Source: an uncultured Collinsella sp.
Lineage (GTDB): Bacteria > Actinomycetota > Coriobacteriia > Coriobacteriales > Coriobacteriaceae
Assembly: GCA_958447445.1 (NCBI GenBank)
Contig: CAUDAE010000002.1
Location: 1 to 64,000, forward strand
Direction: 5' to 3'
Length of the DNA stretch: 64,000 bases
Shown: piece after piece, positions 7,845 to 15,246 of the stretch
How the letters are laid out: each line of letters begins with the position of its first letter
Position numbering within the stretch: position 1 is the first letter of the stretch
Notes under the pieces: model-generated
The model's database searches: none
Seen by the model: the letters and a program-made list of their open reading frames with translations, nothing else
Told to the model about the DNA's origin: nothing
Translations under genes and position numbers: made by a program

Positions 7845-8399
7845 CTACCAAGCCTCTTCATCGACGTCACCCCAATCTTCCTTGACCTTGCGGGCGCCCT
7901 CGTCGGCGCCCTCTTCCTTCTCTTCCGCGAGCAGCCTCGCCAGCTCGTCGGGCACGCCCGGGACCTCCGCCCTCCCCAGAGCGCGCTGCAGGTCCCTTAT
8001 CTGCGACTTCAGCGGTTTTGAGGGAGGACCCACGTGCTCGCGGTAGCAAGCGGAAATCGCAGCGGCATCACATAGATATCCCCGCACACGGGCGAACGCC
8101 TCGTCGCCGTCGAGCAGGACGCGCCGGGCGCGCCCGAGCTCGGCCTCCGATGCCAGCATGAAGCGCCAGCCGCGGGACCTGCGCGCGGCCGGGATGCCGT
8201 CCGCGGGCGCGTCGGCTCGCCAGTCGTCGCGCACCTGGTGCCAGTTCGCCGTGAGCCAGAGCCCCTTCTCGGGCTCATCCCTCATCTCGAGCTCGAACTC
8301 CGTGAGCATGTTCGTGCCGGTGAACGGCGACCCCTCCGTGAACGAGAGCGTGTCGAACAGCGTCGTCCTGCCGCCCTCGTACTCTATCCTCACCATCAT
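7845..8399 (-). CDS. Hypothetical protein of the mobilisation operon
   Basis: The 184-residue product starts at ATG 8399, overlapping the relaxase stop in an ATGA arrangement that implies translational coupling. The N-terminal half reads like a small beta-rich domain (RIEYEGGRTTLFDTL, then WLTANWHQVRDDW). The C-terminal half is helical and charged, ending in many Glu/Asp (LARLLAEEKEEGADEGA, then EDWGDVDEEAW). No catalytic motif, signal or membrane segment is visible. Coupling to the relaxase suggests a relaxosome or coupling-protein adaptor. I do not recognise the family. Confidence 0.6.
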   Translation of the reverse strand: MMVRIEYEGGRTTLFDTLSFTEGSPFTGTNMLTEFELEMRDEPEKGLWLTANWHQVRDDWRADAPADGIPAARRSRGWRFMLASEAELGRARRVLLDGDEAFARVRGYLCDAAAISACYREHVGPPSKPLKSQIRDLQRALGRAEVPGVPDELARLLAEEKEEGADEGARKVKEDWGDVDEEAW

Positions 8400-9667
8400 C
8401 TCCGGCCCCTCTCCCTGCGCTGGTCCTGGTGGGCCCGCTGCCGCTCGGCAGCGAGTATGCGCTGCTGCTCGTCCCCGCGACGGCCGTCGCGAGAGTTTCC
8501 TTCGGCAGCACAGCTCCCGCGATCGTCCCCGTATCGGGTCTTGAGCGGCATGAGCCCGTTCTCTGCCATGTAGGCGCGGGCGGCCTCGAGGCGACGGTAC
8601 CCCTCGCCGCCCGCCTGGCCGCGGCGCTCCAGCGTCGCCATCCTGAGCCCGAACTCCTCGATGGACTCGACGTCGAACTTCGCGCACATCTCGAGCGCCG
8701 AGGAGAGCCTGCTCAGCTCCGAGAGGTCGTTGAGTTCGAGGGCGCGCTCGGCGGCCTCGCGGATGCGCGCGGTGCTCGCGTCCGTGGGACGGTAGGCGCC
8801 CTCGCGATCGAAGCGCCGGCGCAACATCTCCTTGCCGTAGACGAACCCCAGGCGCTCGCCGCTGACCTTCTTGGAGGGCTCCTCGGCCAGGCTGAACACC
8901 CAGTCGTCCCGCCGCGCCTTGGCCGAGTTGTCGGCTACGTGCACGCCCAGGGCGTCGAGGATGCCGAGGAACTCCGCCTCGTCGCGCGCCGTGGTCTTGG
9001 CGAGCGCGACGCGGGCGCGGATGTCGCCGACCCACGAGTAGCCGCCCGAGCGCATGATCTCCTTCTCGGCGCGGCCCAGGTAGACGTTCCTGCTGCTCCT
9101 GGGCCCGCCCGCGCCGACATGCCCGCGCGCCCTTGAGGGAGATTCGGGCGACCGGTCGTTGGAGAGCCCGGACAGCCCGCGCTCGCGCGCCATGTCCTGA
9201 AGGTCTCGGTTGAGATCCTCGGGGTGCTGGGTCTGCATGCGGTAGCCCGTGCGGAGGTTGACGTTGTTCACGACGATGTGCGCGTGCGGTATGCCGCGGG
9301 CGTTGTCGTCGTGGTAGACGATGGCGATCTCGTGGTCGCCGAAGTGCTTGAGCACCCACGAGCACGCGAGCTCGCGCAGCGCAGCCAGGTCGATGTCGTC
9401 GCCGGGGTCCGGCGACAGCACGAAGTGCTTGAACGTGCGCGCGGGCTTTCCCCGCCAGGGCGCTTCCGTGCCGAAGGCGGCGCGAGTGGCGTCCATCTCG
9501 GCGTCCCAGGCGCAGGCCTCCTTGGCCTCGTCTCCCAGCGCGCCGGCGTCGCGCTCGTCGTAGCTCAGGTTGAACAGGTCGCGCGCCAGGGCGCGGCCTC
9601 CCTTCTCGAGGTAGCGGCGGATGCCTCCGGTCGAGCCGTGGCCGCTTATCGGCTTCAGGATCGGCAT
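8396..9667 (-). CDS. MobA/VirD2-like relaxase (MOB-P type)
   Basis: The 423-residue DNA transferase nicks the element at oriT and leads the strand into the recipient. The ATG at 9667 is chosen because the relaxase fold begins there and the start overlaps the MobC stop by 13 nt; longer versions of the frame run through MobC. Visible elements are a candidate catalytic Tyr19 (RRYLEKGG), FKHFVLSPDP (about 79-88), and the HUH-like metal site IVYHDD / GIPHAHIVVNN with His119, His128 and His130. The C-terminal half (about 170-423) is charged and helical and ends in a basic QRAHQDQRRERGRR tail. Length and order (mobC, relaxase) match mobilisation modules of Gram-positive ICEs. Confidence 0.85.
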   Translation of the reverse strand: MPILKPISGHGSTGGIRRYLEKGGRALARDLFNLSYDERDAGALGDEAKEACAWDAEMDATRAAFGTEAPWRGKPARTFKHFVLSPDPGDDIDLAALRELACSWVLKHFGDHEIAIVYHDDNARGIPHAHIVVNNVNLRTGYRMQTQHPEDLNRDLQDMARERGLSGLSNDRSPESPSRARGHVGAGGPRSSRNVYLGRAEKEIMRSGGYSWVGDIRARVALAKTTARDEAEFLGILDALGVHVADNSAKARRDDWVFSLAEEPSKKVSGERLGFVYGKEMLRRRFDREGAYRPTDASTARIREAAERALELNDLSELSRLSSALEMCAKFDVESIEEFGLRMATLERRGQAGGEGYRRLEAARAYMAENGLMPLKTRYGDDRGSCAAEGNSRDGRRGDEQQRILAAERQRAHQDQRRERGRR

Positions 9668-10101
9668 GGCGAGCCCTCCACGAGCGAGTCGGCGCCGATG
9701 CGCCCGAGCTCCGCCGCCATCTCGCGTGCCGCGGCGTTCACGTCGGCGAGCTCGCGCTCGATCGTCGGGACGCTCTCCGCGACGAGGTCGCGGTCGACGC
9801 GCCCGTGGCGGGCGTGGAAGTTTATGAGGTTCATCGCGTGCACGGCCTGGTTGTAGTGGTAGCCCCACTTCGTGAGCTCCCGCGACATCGCCCACAGGGC
9901 CCTGCGGTCCACGAGTATGCGGTGCTCGTCTCCCGCGTTGGCCTCCGTCGACAGCGGTATGCGAACGAGGTAGCGCAGGTACTCCGACTTGCTGAGCCCC
10001 GCGCGCTCGCACCGCTCGCAGAGCGCGTCGTAGTCGCCTCCCTCCATGCGGAACGTGACGCGGCGTTCCTTGCCTTTGGCGGCGCCGGCTTCCTCTTCCA
10101 T
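9655..10101 (-). CDS. MobC-like relaxosome accessory protein
   Basis: The 148-residue protein precedes and overlaps the relaxase. KERRVTFRMEGGDYDALCERCERAGLSKSEYLRYLV is the ribbon-helix-helix head typical of MobC/MbeC proteins (a beta strand at about 14-18, then two helices). LTKWGYHYNQAVHAMNLI (about 76-93) matches the conserved MobC block 'l.rignNlNQia...N', and a long helix follows. MobC proteins bind oriT and help the relaxase melt and nick DNA. AGGAAAGGA lies upstream of the ATG. The palindrome cluster immediately upstream is the oriT candidate. Confidence 0.8.
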   Translation of the reverse strand: MEEEAGAAKGKERRVTFRMEGGDYDALCERCERAGLSKSEYLRYLVRIPLSTEANAGDEHRILVDRRALWAMSRELTKWGYHYNQAVHAMNLINFHARHGRVDRDLVAESVPTIERELADVNAAAREMAAELGRIGADSLVEGSPCRS

Positions 10102-10311
10102 GGCGGATTCCTTTCCTCGGGCCCGCCGCGCGGCGGGCGCGTCTCTCTAGGGGCGCGGGGGATCCCCCGCAGGCGGCGGCCCGGCTCGGGCGCCGCCTCT
10201 GGGACCGGGCCTCGCGAAAGCGGGCTCCCAAACGGCCCGCGGCATGACGGGTCCGAGGCCGCCCGGTCCCCAAGTGCTATGGACGCCCGACGCGATGTCG
10301 GACGCCATAGG
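10102..10311. other. Palindrome-rich gap upstream of mobC: candidate oriT
   Basis: This 210-nt gap between parB and mobC holds four inverted repeats: a perfect 18-bp palindrome at 10121-10138 (GCCCGCCGC and its complement), a perfect 16-bp one at 10155-10170 (GCGGGGGATCCCCCGC), AGGCGGCG/CGCCGCCT arms at 10171-10198, and CTATGG...CCATAG with an inner CCGAC/GTCGG pair at 10277-10310. The last lies 2 nt after the parB stop and may be its terminator. oriT commonly lies directly upstream of mobC-relaxase operons, so the first three are the best oriT candidates. No nic consensus was identified. Confidence 0.45.
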
Positions 10312-11268
10312 CTACTTGCTGGATTTCGAACCTGAGGCCCTTCTGCGGCGCTTTCGGGCATCGGTGCCCGCATCCGCGTACGGCGCGGTCATGATCGCCA
10401 TCTCGCGCAGCAGCGAGAGGTCGGCCGCGCTCGGGCTCTCGGGCGGGCTCTCAAGGAAGTCGGCGACGAGCCTCGCGGCCTTCGCGATGCGCCCGTCGGG
10501 GCCGGCCTGCGTCTTGCCCTCGCTCCTCACGTAGTCGGAGAGCTCCCGCTTGGTGCGCCGCCAGGGCTCCATGGCGGCGTGCATCTCCGCCTGGCGCTCC
10601 TTCGGCATGCCCGCGAGCGAGCGCACCGCCTCGGCGCTGAGGTTGCCGCGGTCTGCCTCGGCGGCCCACTCGGGCGAGAGGTCCTCGGCGATGCGGCGGG
10701 CAAGCCTCTCCTCGCGCGCGATGGTCTTGCCGGAGACCTTGCGGCCCGTCTGCCGCTCGATGATGGCGGCCTTCACGTCGTCGACGCGCATGCCGGAAAG
10801 CGACGGGTCCTCGGAGCGCAGGCGCACGGCGTCGCCCCTGAGCGCCTCGGTCGCGGCGGCGCGCTCGGTCACGGTGAGCGCGCGGGTGAAGTAGTTCGCG
10901 GCGTGGAGCAGCGTCACCGCCCTCTCGTCGTCGATGCCCTCGATCACGCGGCAGGGCATCCTCTCGTAGGCGGGGTCGTCCTTGGCGAGCAGGGCGTAGG
11001 CGGCCTTACGGCGGTGCCCGGAGACCATCTGCCACGAGCCGTCTCCGACCTTGCGCACGAGCGGCAGGTCGGTGAGTCCGTCGGCGCGTATGGACTCGGC
11101 GAGCTCGGCTATGCCGGCCCGGTCCATGGAGTACGCGGCGTTCGCCGGGTGGTCGGCGATGTCGGCCACCGCGATCTCGGACACCGGGTAGCGCCCGCGG
11201 GTGCGCGACGCGCCGTCGAGAAGCCCCGTGATGGTGAAGCCCGCGGCCACCTGCCTAGGCGAGCTCAC
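10312..11268 (-). CDS. parB: ParB-like partition/nuclease-domain protein
   Basis: The 318-residue protein starts at a GTG 11268 that overlaps the parA stop by 14 nt. The N-terminal ParB/Srx domain shows VSEIAVADIADHPAN, ESIRADGLTDLPLVRK and the signature MVSGHRRKAAYAL (about 87-99). A helical DNA-binding region follows (about 150-240, including RKVSGKTIAREERLAR). The C-terminus is basic (RKRRRRASGSKSSK). With ParA it should stabilise the element or its excised circle. GGGACAA-type palindromes upstream of parA and elsewhere in the element are possible targets, but that is inference. Confidence 0.8.
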   Translation of the reverse strand: MSSPRQVAAGFTITGLLDGASRTRGRYPVSEIAVADIADHPANAAYSMDRAGIAELAESIRADGLTDLPLVRKVGDGSWQMVSGHRRKAAYALLAKDDPAYERMPCRVIEGIDDERAVTLLHAANYFTRALTVTERAAATEALRGDAVRLRSEDPSLSGMRVDDVKAAIIERQTGRKVSGKTIAREERLARRIAEDLSPEWAAEADRGNLSAEAVRSLAGMPKERQAEMHAAMEPWRRTKRELSDYVRSEGKTQAGPDGRIAKAARLVADFLESPPESPSAADLSLLREMAIMTAPYADAGTDARKRRRRASGSKSSK

Positions 11269-12019
11269 GGCATACCTCGTCTGCGAGCGCCTCGTAGTCG
11301 CGCGCGGGGCGGCTCCCCGGCTCGAAGGCCGCCACCGGCTTCCATTGCCAGCTGCCCTCGCAGACCTTGCTGCTCGCGTGGATGACCGTCTCGAACTGCT
11401 CGCCCGGGAAGAACCCGTCGAGCACGGCCGCGCCCGTTGCCTCGGCGTTGGTCATGCGGCCGGGCACGCAGGTGCGGAGAATCTTCCAGCGGGGCGTCGG
11501 CATGCGGAGCGCGTCGGCGATGGAGCGCGTCGCCTCCACGGTGAGCGCCGTGCCGCGCATCACGGTGGAGTCGAGCTTCACGGGGATGATGACCATGCCG
11601 CTCTCCGCTGCGGCGAGGTAGGCGTTGAAGGCGAGCCTGCGCATCACGGGGCTGCAGTCGATGAGGCAGACCTCGTAGGAGTCCGAGGCGTCGTCGAGGG
11701 CGAACTTGAGTCGCTGCTCGCGCAGGAGCATCTCGTTCTGGTCGACGAGGTCGATAGTCGAGGCCACCACGTCGAGGTTCTCCCCGGCGGCGTAGGCGAC
11801 CTCCTCCACGGGCGCACCGCCGTAGAGCAGCTCGACCGATGTGCGCCGCTCGGATGCGGCCCGGTCGTAGAGGCCGAAGAAGTCGGTTGCCGACGCCTGC
11901 GGGTCGAGGTCGACGAGCAGGGTCCGGAGGCCCCGGGCGGCGAAGATCGTCGTCAGGTTCACGGCAGTAGTCGTCTTGCCGACGCCGCCCTTGTAGTTGG
12001 AAATGGCTATCGTGCGCAT
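11255..12019 (-). CDS. parA: ParA-family ATPase
   Basis: The 254-residue Walker-type ATPase shows the deviant Walker A KGGVGKTTTAVNLT (about 10-23), Walker A' (LLVDLDPQASATDFFG) and Walker B (YEVCLIDCSPVMRR). The ATG at 12019 begins directly at the first beta strand (MRTIAISNYKGG) with AGAGGA about 8 nt upstream, so the longer in-frame extension is rejected. ParA proteins move ParB-bound DNA on the nucleoid. Its promoter region carries two palindromes, one containing the repressor-type CGTAC-N6-GTACG site. Confidence 0.88.
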   Translation of the reverse strand: MRTIAISNYKGGVGKTTTAVNLTTIFAARGLRTLLVDLDPQASATDFFGLYDRAASERRTSVELLYGGAPVEEVAYAAGENLDVVASTIDLVDQNEMLLREQRLKFALDDASDSYEVCLIDCSPVMRRLAFNAYLAAAESGMVIIPVKLDSTVMRGTALTVEATRSIADALRMPTPRWKILRTCVPGRMTNAEATGAAVLDGFFPGEQFETVIHASSKVCEGSWQWKPVAAFEPGSRPARDYEALADEVCRELA

Positions 12020-12099
12020 GGGTCGCGTCCTCTCTAGCGTGTAGCGTGGGGCGCGCCTCGCCGCATCCGGTCCGGCGCGCCCCGAGTCTCGGAGCGTCG

Positions 12100-12123
12100 G
12101 GACAAAACCGTACGGATTTGTCC
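12100..12123. promoter_or_regulatory. 24-bp imperfect palindrome upstream of parA
   Basis: GGACAAA and TTTGTCC arms enclose a central CCGTACGG, with one mismatched pair. The half-site equals that of the two GGGACAAATTGTCCC words in the element. The position, 81 nt upstream of the parA start, suits an operator or a centromere-like ParB site. Confidence 0.5.
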
Positions 12124-12135
12124 GACAAGCGGAGT

Positions 12136-12175
12136 GTACCACGAAAACGTACGAACATGTACGCTTTCGTGGTAC
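12136..12175. promoter_or_regulatory. Long inverted repeat containing a CGTAC-N6-GTACG operator
   Basis: Seventeen-nt arms starting GTACCACGAAAACGTAC pair with one mismatch across a 6-nt GAACAT centre. The core CGTAC (12148-12152), six bases, GTACG (12159-12163) is the same motif found three times at the int/repressor divergent promoters (16924-17004). It probably binds the element's Cro/CI-type repressor. Confidence 0.6.
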
Positions 12176-12195
12176 AGGGGCCGGATTCGGGGAAA

Positions 12196-12221
12196 CCCGG
12201 CCCCGGGAGCCCGGGGCCGGG
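12196..12221 (-). terminator. Perfect 12-bp GC stem after the YraN-like gene
   Basis: CCCGGCCCCGGG, a 2-nt gap, then CCCGGGGCCGGG. It lies 9 nt downstream of the minus-strand gene ending at 12230. It also insulates that gene from the parA promoter region. Confidence 0.5.
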
Positions 12222-12229
12222 CGCGCCGC

Positions 12230-12601
12230 CTAGGAGAGCGGCTCCATCTCGCCGAAGCAGTTGACGTGGTGGCGCAGGAGCGCTCGGTTCTCCTTGACGA
12301 CCATCATCGCCACCTCGTCGAAGCGGACCGGCGTGTCGGCGTAGTCGTCGCCGTTGCCGGCGAGCCACGTCGCCGCCAGCGCCTCGCGCAGCCCGCGCGC
12401 CCTGTGGGCCTCGGGGAAGCCGTCCGTCCCGATCCGGACCGTGGCGTCGACGAAGACCAGGGTCCCGTCCTCGTCCACCGCCACGAGGTCGATCCCGCCG
12501 ATGCCCTCGGGCCCCTGCCAGGCCTCGTCGACGATCTCGTAGCCCTTGCGCTCGAGGAAGGCCTTGACCGCGCCCATCGCCTTTTCCTTCATGTCGTTCA
12601 T
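12230..12601 (-). CDS. YraN/UPF0102-like protein with altered active site
   Basis: The 123-residue protein follows the YraN plan: an N-terminal helix (GAVKAFLERKGYEIVDEAW), then GIGGIDLVAVDEDGTLVFVDATVR, a helix with ARGLREALAATWL, and RFDEVAMMVV. YraN proteins belong to the restriction-endonuclease-like fold, normally with GEIDLI and FVEVKTR. Here the first motif reads GGIDL, so the Glu is lost, and the second reads FVDATVR, so the Lys is lost. The fold may be kept without nuclease activity, for DNA-end or Holliday-junction binding. It stands alone between parA and an unassigned gap. The start follows a GGAGTAAGAC ribosome site. Confidence 0.65.
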   Translation of the reverse strand: MNDMKEKAMGAVKAFLERKGYEIVDEAWQGPEGIGGIDLVAVDEDGTLVFVDATVRIGTDGFPEAHRARGLREALAATWLAGNGDDYADTPVRFDEVAMMVVKENRALLRHHVNCFGEMEPLS

Positions 12602-13145
12602 GTCTTACTCCTTAGACTCTGAGGCCCGCCCCTGTGGCGTGCCTTGCGTCGCGTGAGTCGCATGCAGCGCGGGCGCGCCGGCAAGGGAGGAAGCGAAGTC
12701 GGGCGTGGTTATAGAAATCTCCCGACGTCAGTTTTTCGCGTTGTTCGCGCGCGGAGCGCATGGGGCGAAGAACTCGAAAAAGTGTCGCGGCCCTTGCTGG
12801 CCGCCCGCCGGCGTGCGACCCTGCGCGTCCAAGGAGCGCCAGGGCGGGTTTCGAGTCGGAGGGGCGGAGGCGTGCGGTATGGAATCGGGCATGGGCGCCG
12901 GGGCTTCCGGACATGGGATGCGATCTGTCGGCGATTGCTGGGGCGCTCGCGAGGGTTACGTCGGGACGTCGCGTGGAGGACGGAGGCGCGTTTCCGAGTC
13001 GCGGCGCCGCTACCCTAATCGGGACGGCCTCTCCCGTGCCGCTCACGGTCGATATGCTCACGGGGCCGCTGGCGGCGAGGCGGCTCTCCATGCGGAACGG
13101 CTACGGTGCTGCGCAGCACGTCCGTCGGAAGAAGGAGGACGGCTG
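12602..13145. other. Gap without a convincing gene
   Basis: All frames are long and open because of GC content, but none shows a recognisable domain. One weak candidate is a 77-codon plus-strand frame from ATG 12914. It ends in a TGATG overlap with the next gene's start at 13146, which would suit coupled translation, but it has no good ribosome site and no recognisable motif. The region probably holds the promoter of the 13146 gene and of the YraN-like gene. Confidence 0.4.
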
Positions 13146-13538
13146 ATGATGGGCATCAACGAGAAGGACGGGCGTCGCGAGCTGCTCGACGCGGTGGCAG
13201 ATGCGGGAAGGCTGGCAAGGGGCTTGGACCAGCTGCTCGAGTCCATGGCGCACGCCGACCAGCTGGACCCTCTCGATGTCGAGGGCATACTGGCCCTGAG
13301 GTCGATGAGCGAGAGATGCGCCGAGCGCATCGAGGACGCCGCGCGCATCCTGGAGGCTGCAGAACGAGGTCTTTTATGCCGAACTCTCAACGCCGCCCGT
13401 CGAAAAGGAACGCTCCGCTCTCGGCGGGGAAGCCGTCGCGTTGCCCGCCCCGCCTCTTCGATTCTGGCAGGCGCCCGGAATTGGGGCGCCCTTGGTCAGC
13501 TTAGCCCGTTGATGGTCTCCTCGAGCTCCACCATGTAG
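13146..13538 (+). CDS. Small helical protein, unknown function
   Basis: ATG 13146 follows a strong GAAGGAGGACGG site. Residues 1 to about 76 form a confident acidic helical domain (GRRELLDAVADAGRLARGLD, then SMSERCAERIEDAARILEAAER), perhaps a helical bundle or dimeric adaptor. From about residue 77 the sequence becomes Arg/Ser/Gly-rich and low in complexity and overlaps the 3' end of the opposite-strand toxin gene by 43 nt. The natural protein may therefore once have ended near 13380 and read through after a rearrangement. No family is recognised. Confidence 0.45.
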   Translation: MMGINEKDGRRELLDAVADAGRLARGLDQLLESMAHADQLDPLDVEGILALRSMSERCAERIEDAARILEAAERGLLCRTLNAARRKGTLRSRRGSRRVARPASSILAGARNWGALGQLSPLMVSSSSTM

Positions 13539-14491
13539 GCGACTATCTCATCGATGCTCGGGTAGCTGCCGAACAGCATCGGCCTCATCGAGGCGTAATC
13601 GGCCGCCAACTCGTCGAGCCTGCCCTTTGGAGGGGCGAGCCTGAGCGTGCCGGGCCTCGCGTCGGCCAGCTTGGCCCACGGCGTGCGGTAGAACTTCTCT
13701 TTGAACCTGACGACCTGTTCGAGGAGGCCAGGCTGCGCTACGGCGCGGCCGAGCACGAACGAGTGGCCGAGGCGGTACATGTCGTAGTAATGGCGGGAGT
13801 AGCGCCTGGGCATAGCCTTGCCCTCGGGCCTGTTGGCCTCCTGGTGCAGGATGGTGGCCTTCTCCCAAAACGTGCGCTCGGGACTCGCGGTGCGCACCGT
13901 GGTCGACAGCTCGGGCCCGAACGGAACAACGTCCGCCGCGTACGGGGTTATCGCCGCCTCCTCGGAGGGCGACCATGCCGCCATGGGTCCTATCTCCAGC
14001 TTGATGGTGTCGAGCGTGCCCGCCGACTCGTAGGAGCGCGGGTAGTCGAAGTACACGGTCTCCTCCTCGGCCCCGCACCTAACGGATGCTTCGGTGCCGA
14101 GGGACTCGGAGAGCGTAGCCCTGAGCTTCGGAGCAAAGGCGTCGGCCAGGAAGGCGTTCGTGCGCTCGATGCTGTCGGCCTTGAACCGCTCCTGCGCCGA
14201 GTTGCTGCGCGGCTCCCACGGTTCGTCCTCGCCGTAGCCCAGGAGTCGCCAATCGAGTATGAGGTCGATGTCCTCCGAGAAGCGCTCGATGAGCCCGAAA
14301 GCCTTCGACAGGCTCGTGCCGCCCTTGAACACCATGGACTCGGCGAAGCCGCTTCTGTGGAAAAGGTGGTCCAAGGTGTAGCACACCCAGAAGTCCTTCT
14401 CGACGACGGCCGGCGCAAGCGCCATCCTCTGCGCGGCGGCCTCGAAGACCAGTCTGCGCTCGTCGGTCGAGGCCCTAGCGATCCTGTCCAT
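13496..14491 (-). CDS. abiEii: AbiEii-type nucleotidyltransferase toxin (type IV toxin-antitoxin)
   Basis: The 331-residue DNA polymerase beta-fold nucleotidyltransferase has the motif GGTSLSKAF (57-65) and FSEDIDLIL with Asp74 and Asp76, the GSX10DxD-like signature of AbiEii toxins. RTFWEKATILHQE (about 208-220) and RHYYDMYRL (about 235-243) match the conserved C-terminal blocks. Known members transfer nucleotides to tRNA and cause reversible growth arrest, giving phage resistance or element maintenance. The ATG 14491 overlaps the antitoxin stop by 17 nt. The gene looks intact while the cognate antitoxin reading frame is broken. Confidence 0.85.
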   Translation of the reverse strand: MDRIARASTDERRLVFEAAAQRMALAPAVVEKDFWVCYTLDHLFHRSGFAESMVFKGGTSLSKAFGLIERFSEDIDLILDWRLLGYGEDEPWEPRSNSAQERFKADSIERTNAFLADAFAPKLRATLSESLGTEASVRCGAEEETVYFDYPRSYESAGTLDTIKLEIGPMAAWSPSEEAAITPYAADVVPFGPELSTTVRTASPERTFWEKATILHQEANRPEGKAMPRRYSRHYYDMYRLGHSFVLGRAVAQPGLLEQVVRFKEKFYRTPWAKLADARPGTLRLAPPKGRLDELAADYASMRPMLFGSYPSIDEIVAYMVELEETINGLS

Positions 14492-15090
14492 GCTTCGCCT
14501 CCCATATCTTCTTCGCGGCGTCGGCAACCCAGGAGGTGAGCCCCGCCGACTCTTCCAGGAACGCGCCGACCTGCTCTTCCGTGAGGTTGCGCGCGAGCGT
14601 TCCGATTTCCTCGTCGCCCACGTTCTCGCGCCCGAGCGCCTTGAGGGCCTGCACGATGGTGCAGGTGATCTGCGAGCAGTCGAGCAGGTCGCGGTTGGCG
14701 CGGTGCCGGAGCTCGATATCGTACGGCCCGTACTCGTAGCGCTTGTACGGACCGCTGCTGACGTAGACGAGCTTTGCGGGCACCTGCGTGTCGAGGCCCA
14801 GCGCATTGAGCGCCGCGTCGCCGGACGGTGCGACGATCCACTTGTTGGCACGGGCGACGGCGCGCACGACCTCGTCGGCGCTGGCCGGCACCTCGGTGCC
14901 CATGAGCGCTGCGCTCCGGCGCGTAGTAGACGCCGCGGATGGCGCGGGCGATCCCTCCCTTTGCATGCAAGCGCCCGAGCGCGTTGGCGGCATTGCGCCG
15001 GCCTGCGACGTCGGAGAAGTCGGCGGCTGTGAAGGCCCTGCCGGCGCCGAAGCTCTCTATGCGCTTAGCGATGGCCTCTGCTTCTGTCAT
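14475..15090 (-). pseudogene. abiEi: AbiEi antitoxin/repressor, frameshifted
   Basis: The N-terminal winged-helix part (MTEAEAIAKRIESFGAG to RGVYYAPERSA, from ATG 15090 with AAAGGAGG upstream) is in one frame. The remainder (MGTEVPASADEVV to KKIWEAKHGQDR, ending 14475) is in another. The break is at about 14904-14912, where AGCGCT appears in place of the AGCGCGCT needed for an uninterrupted ...ERSALMGTEV... reading, consistent with loss of one GC dinucleotide. The second part begins with an ATG at 14903 preceded by GGAGCG, so a 142-residue C-terminal antitoxin domain without the DNA-binding domain could still be made. A sequencing error cannot be excluded. Confidence 0.7.
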
Positions 15091-15103
15091 GGCGTTCCTC
15101 CTT

Positions 15104-15137
15104 TTTGATGAAAATAGTATATACCTTTTTCATCAAA
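15104..15137 (-). promoter_or_regulatory. AbiEi operator overlapping the abiE promoter
   Basis: Perfect 11-bp arms TTTGATGAAAA and TTTTCATCAAA are separated by 12 nt that contain TATACT on the minus strand, a good -10. AbiEi proteins repress their own operon by binding inverted repeats around the -10, so this is the expected autoregulatory site. Confidence 0.65.
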
Positions 15138-15246
15138 TTGCCTCTGATTGCCTTGGTCGCCCACGCATTGCGCCTGCGGCCCCTCGCCGCGCCGGCACGC
15201 GCGCGTGCGCCCGGAAGCGGTTGCGCCTCCCAATCGCGGCCCGGGA

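Noticed and set aside
13376..13504. 42-codon plus-strand frame beginning MPNSQRRPSKRN
   Set aside because: Basic low-complexity peptide antisense to the toxin 3' end, no ribosome site.
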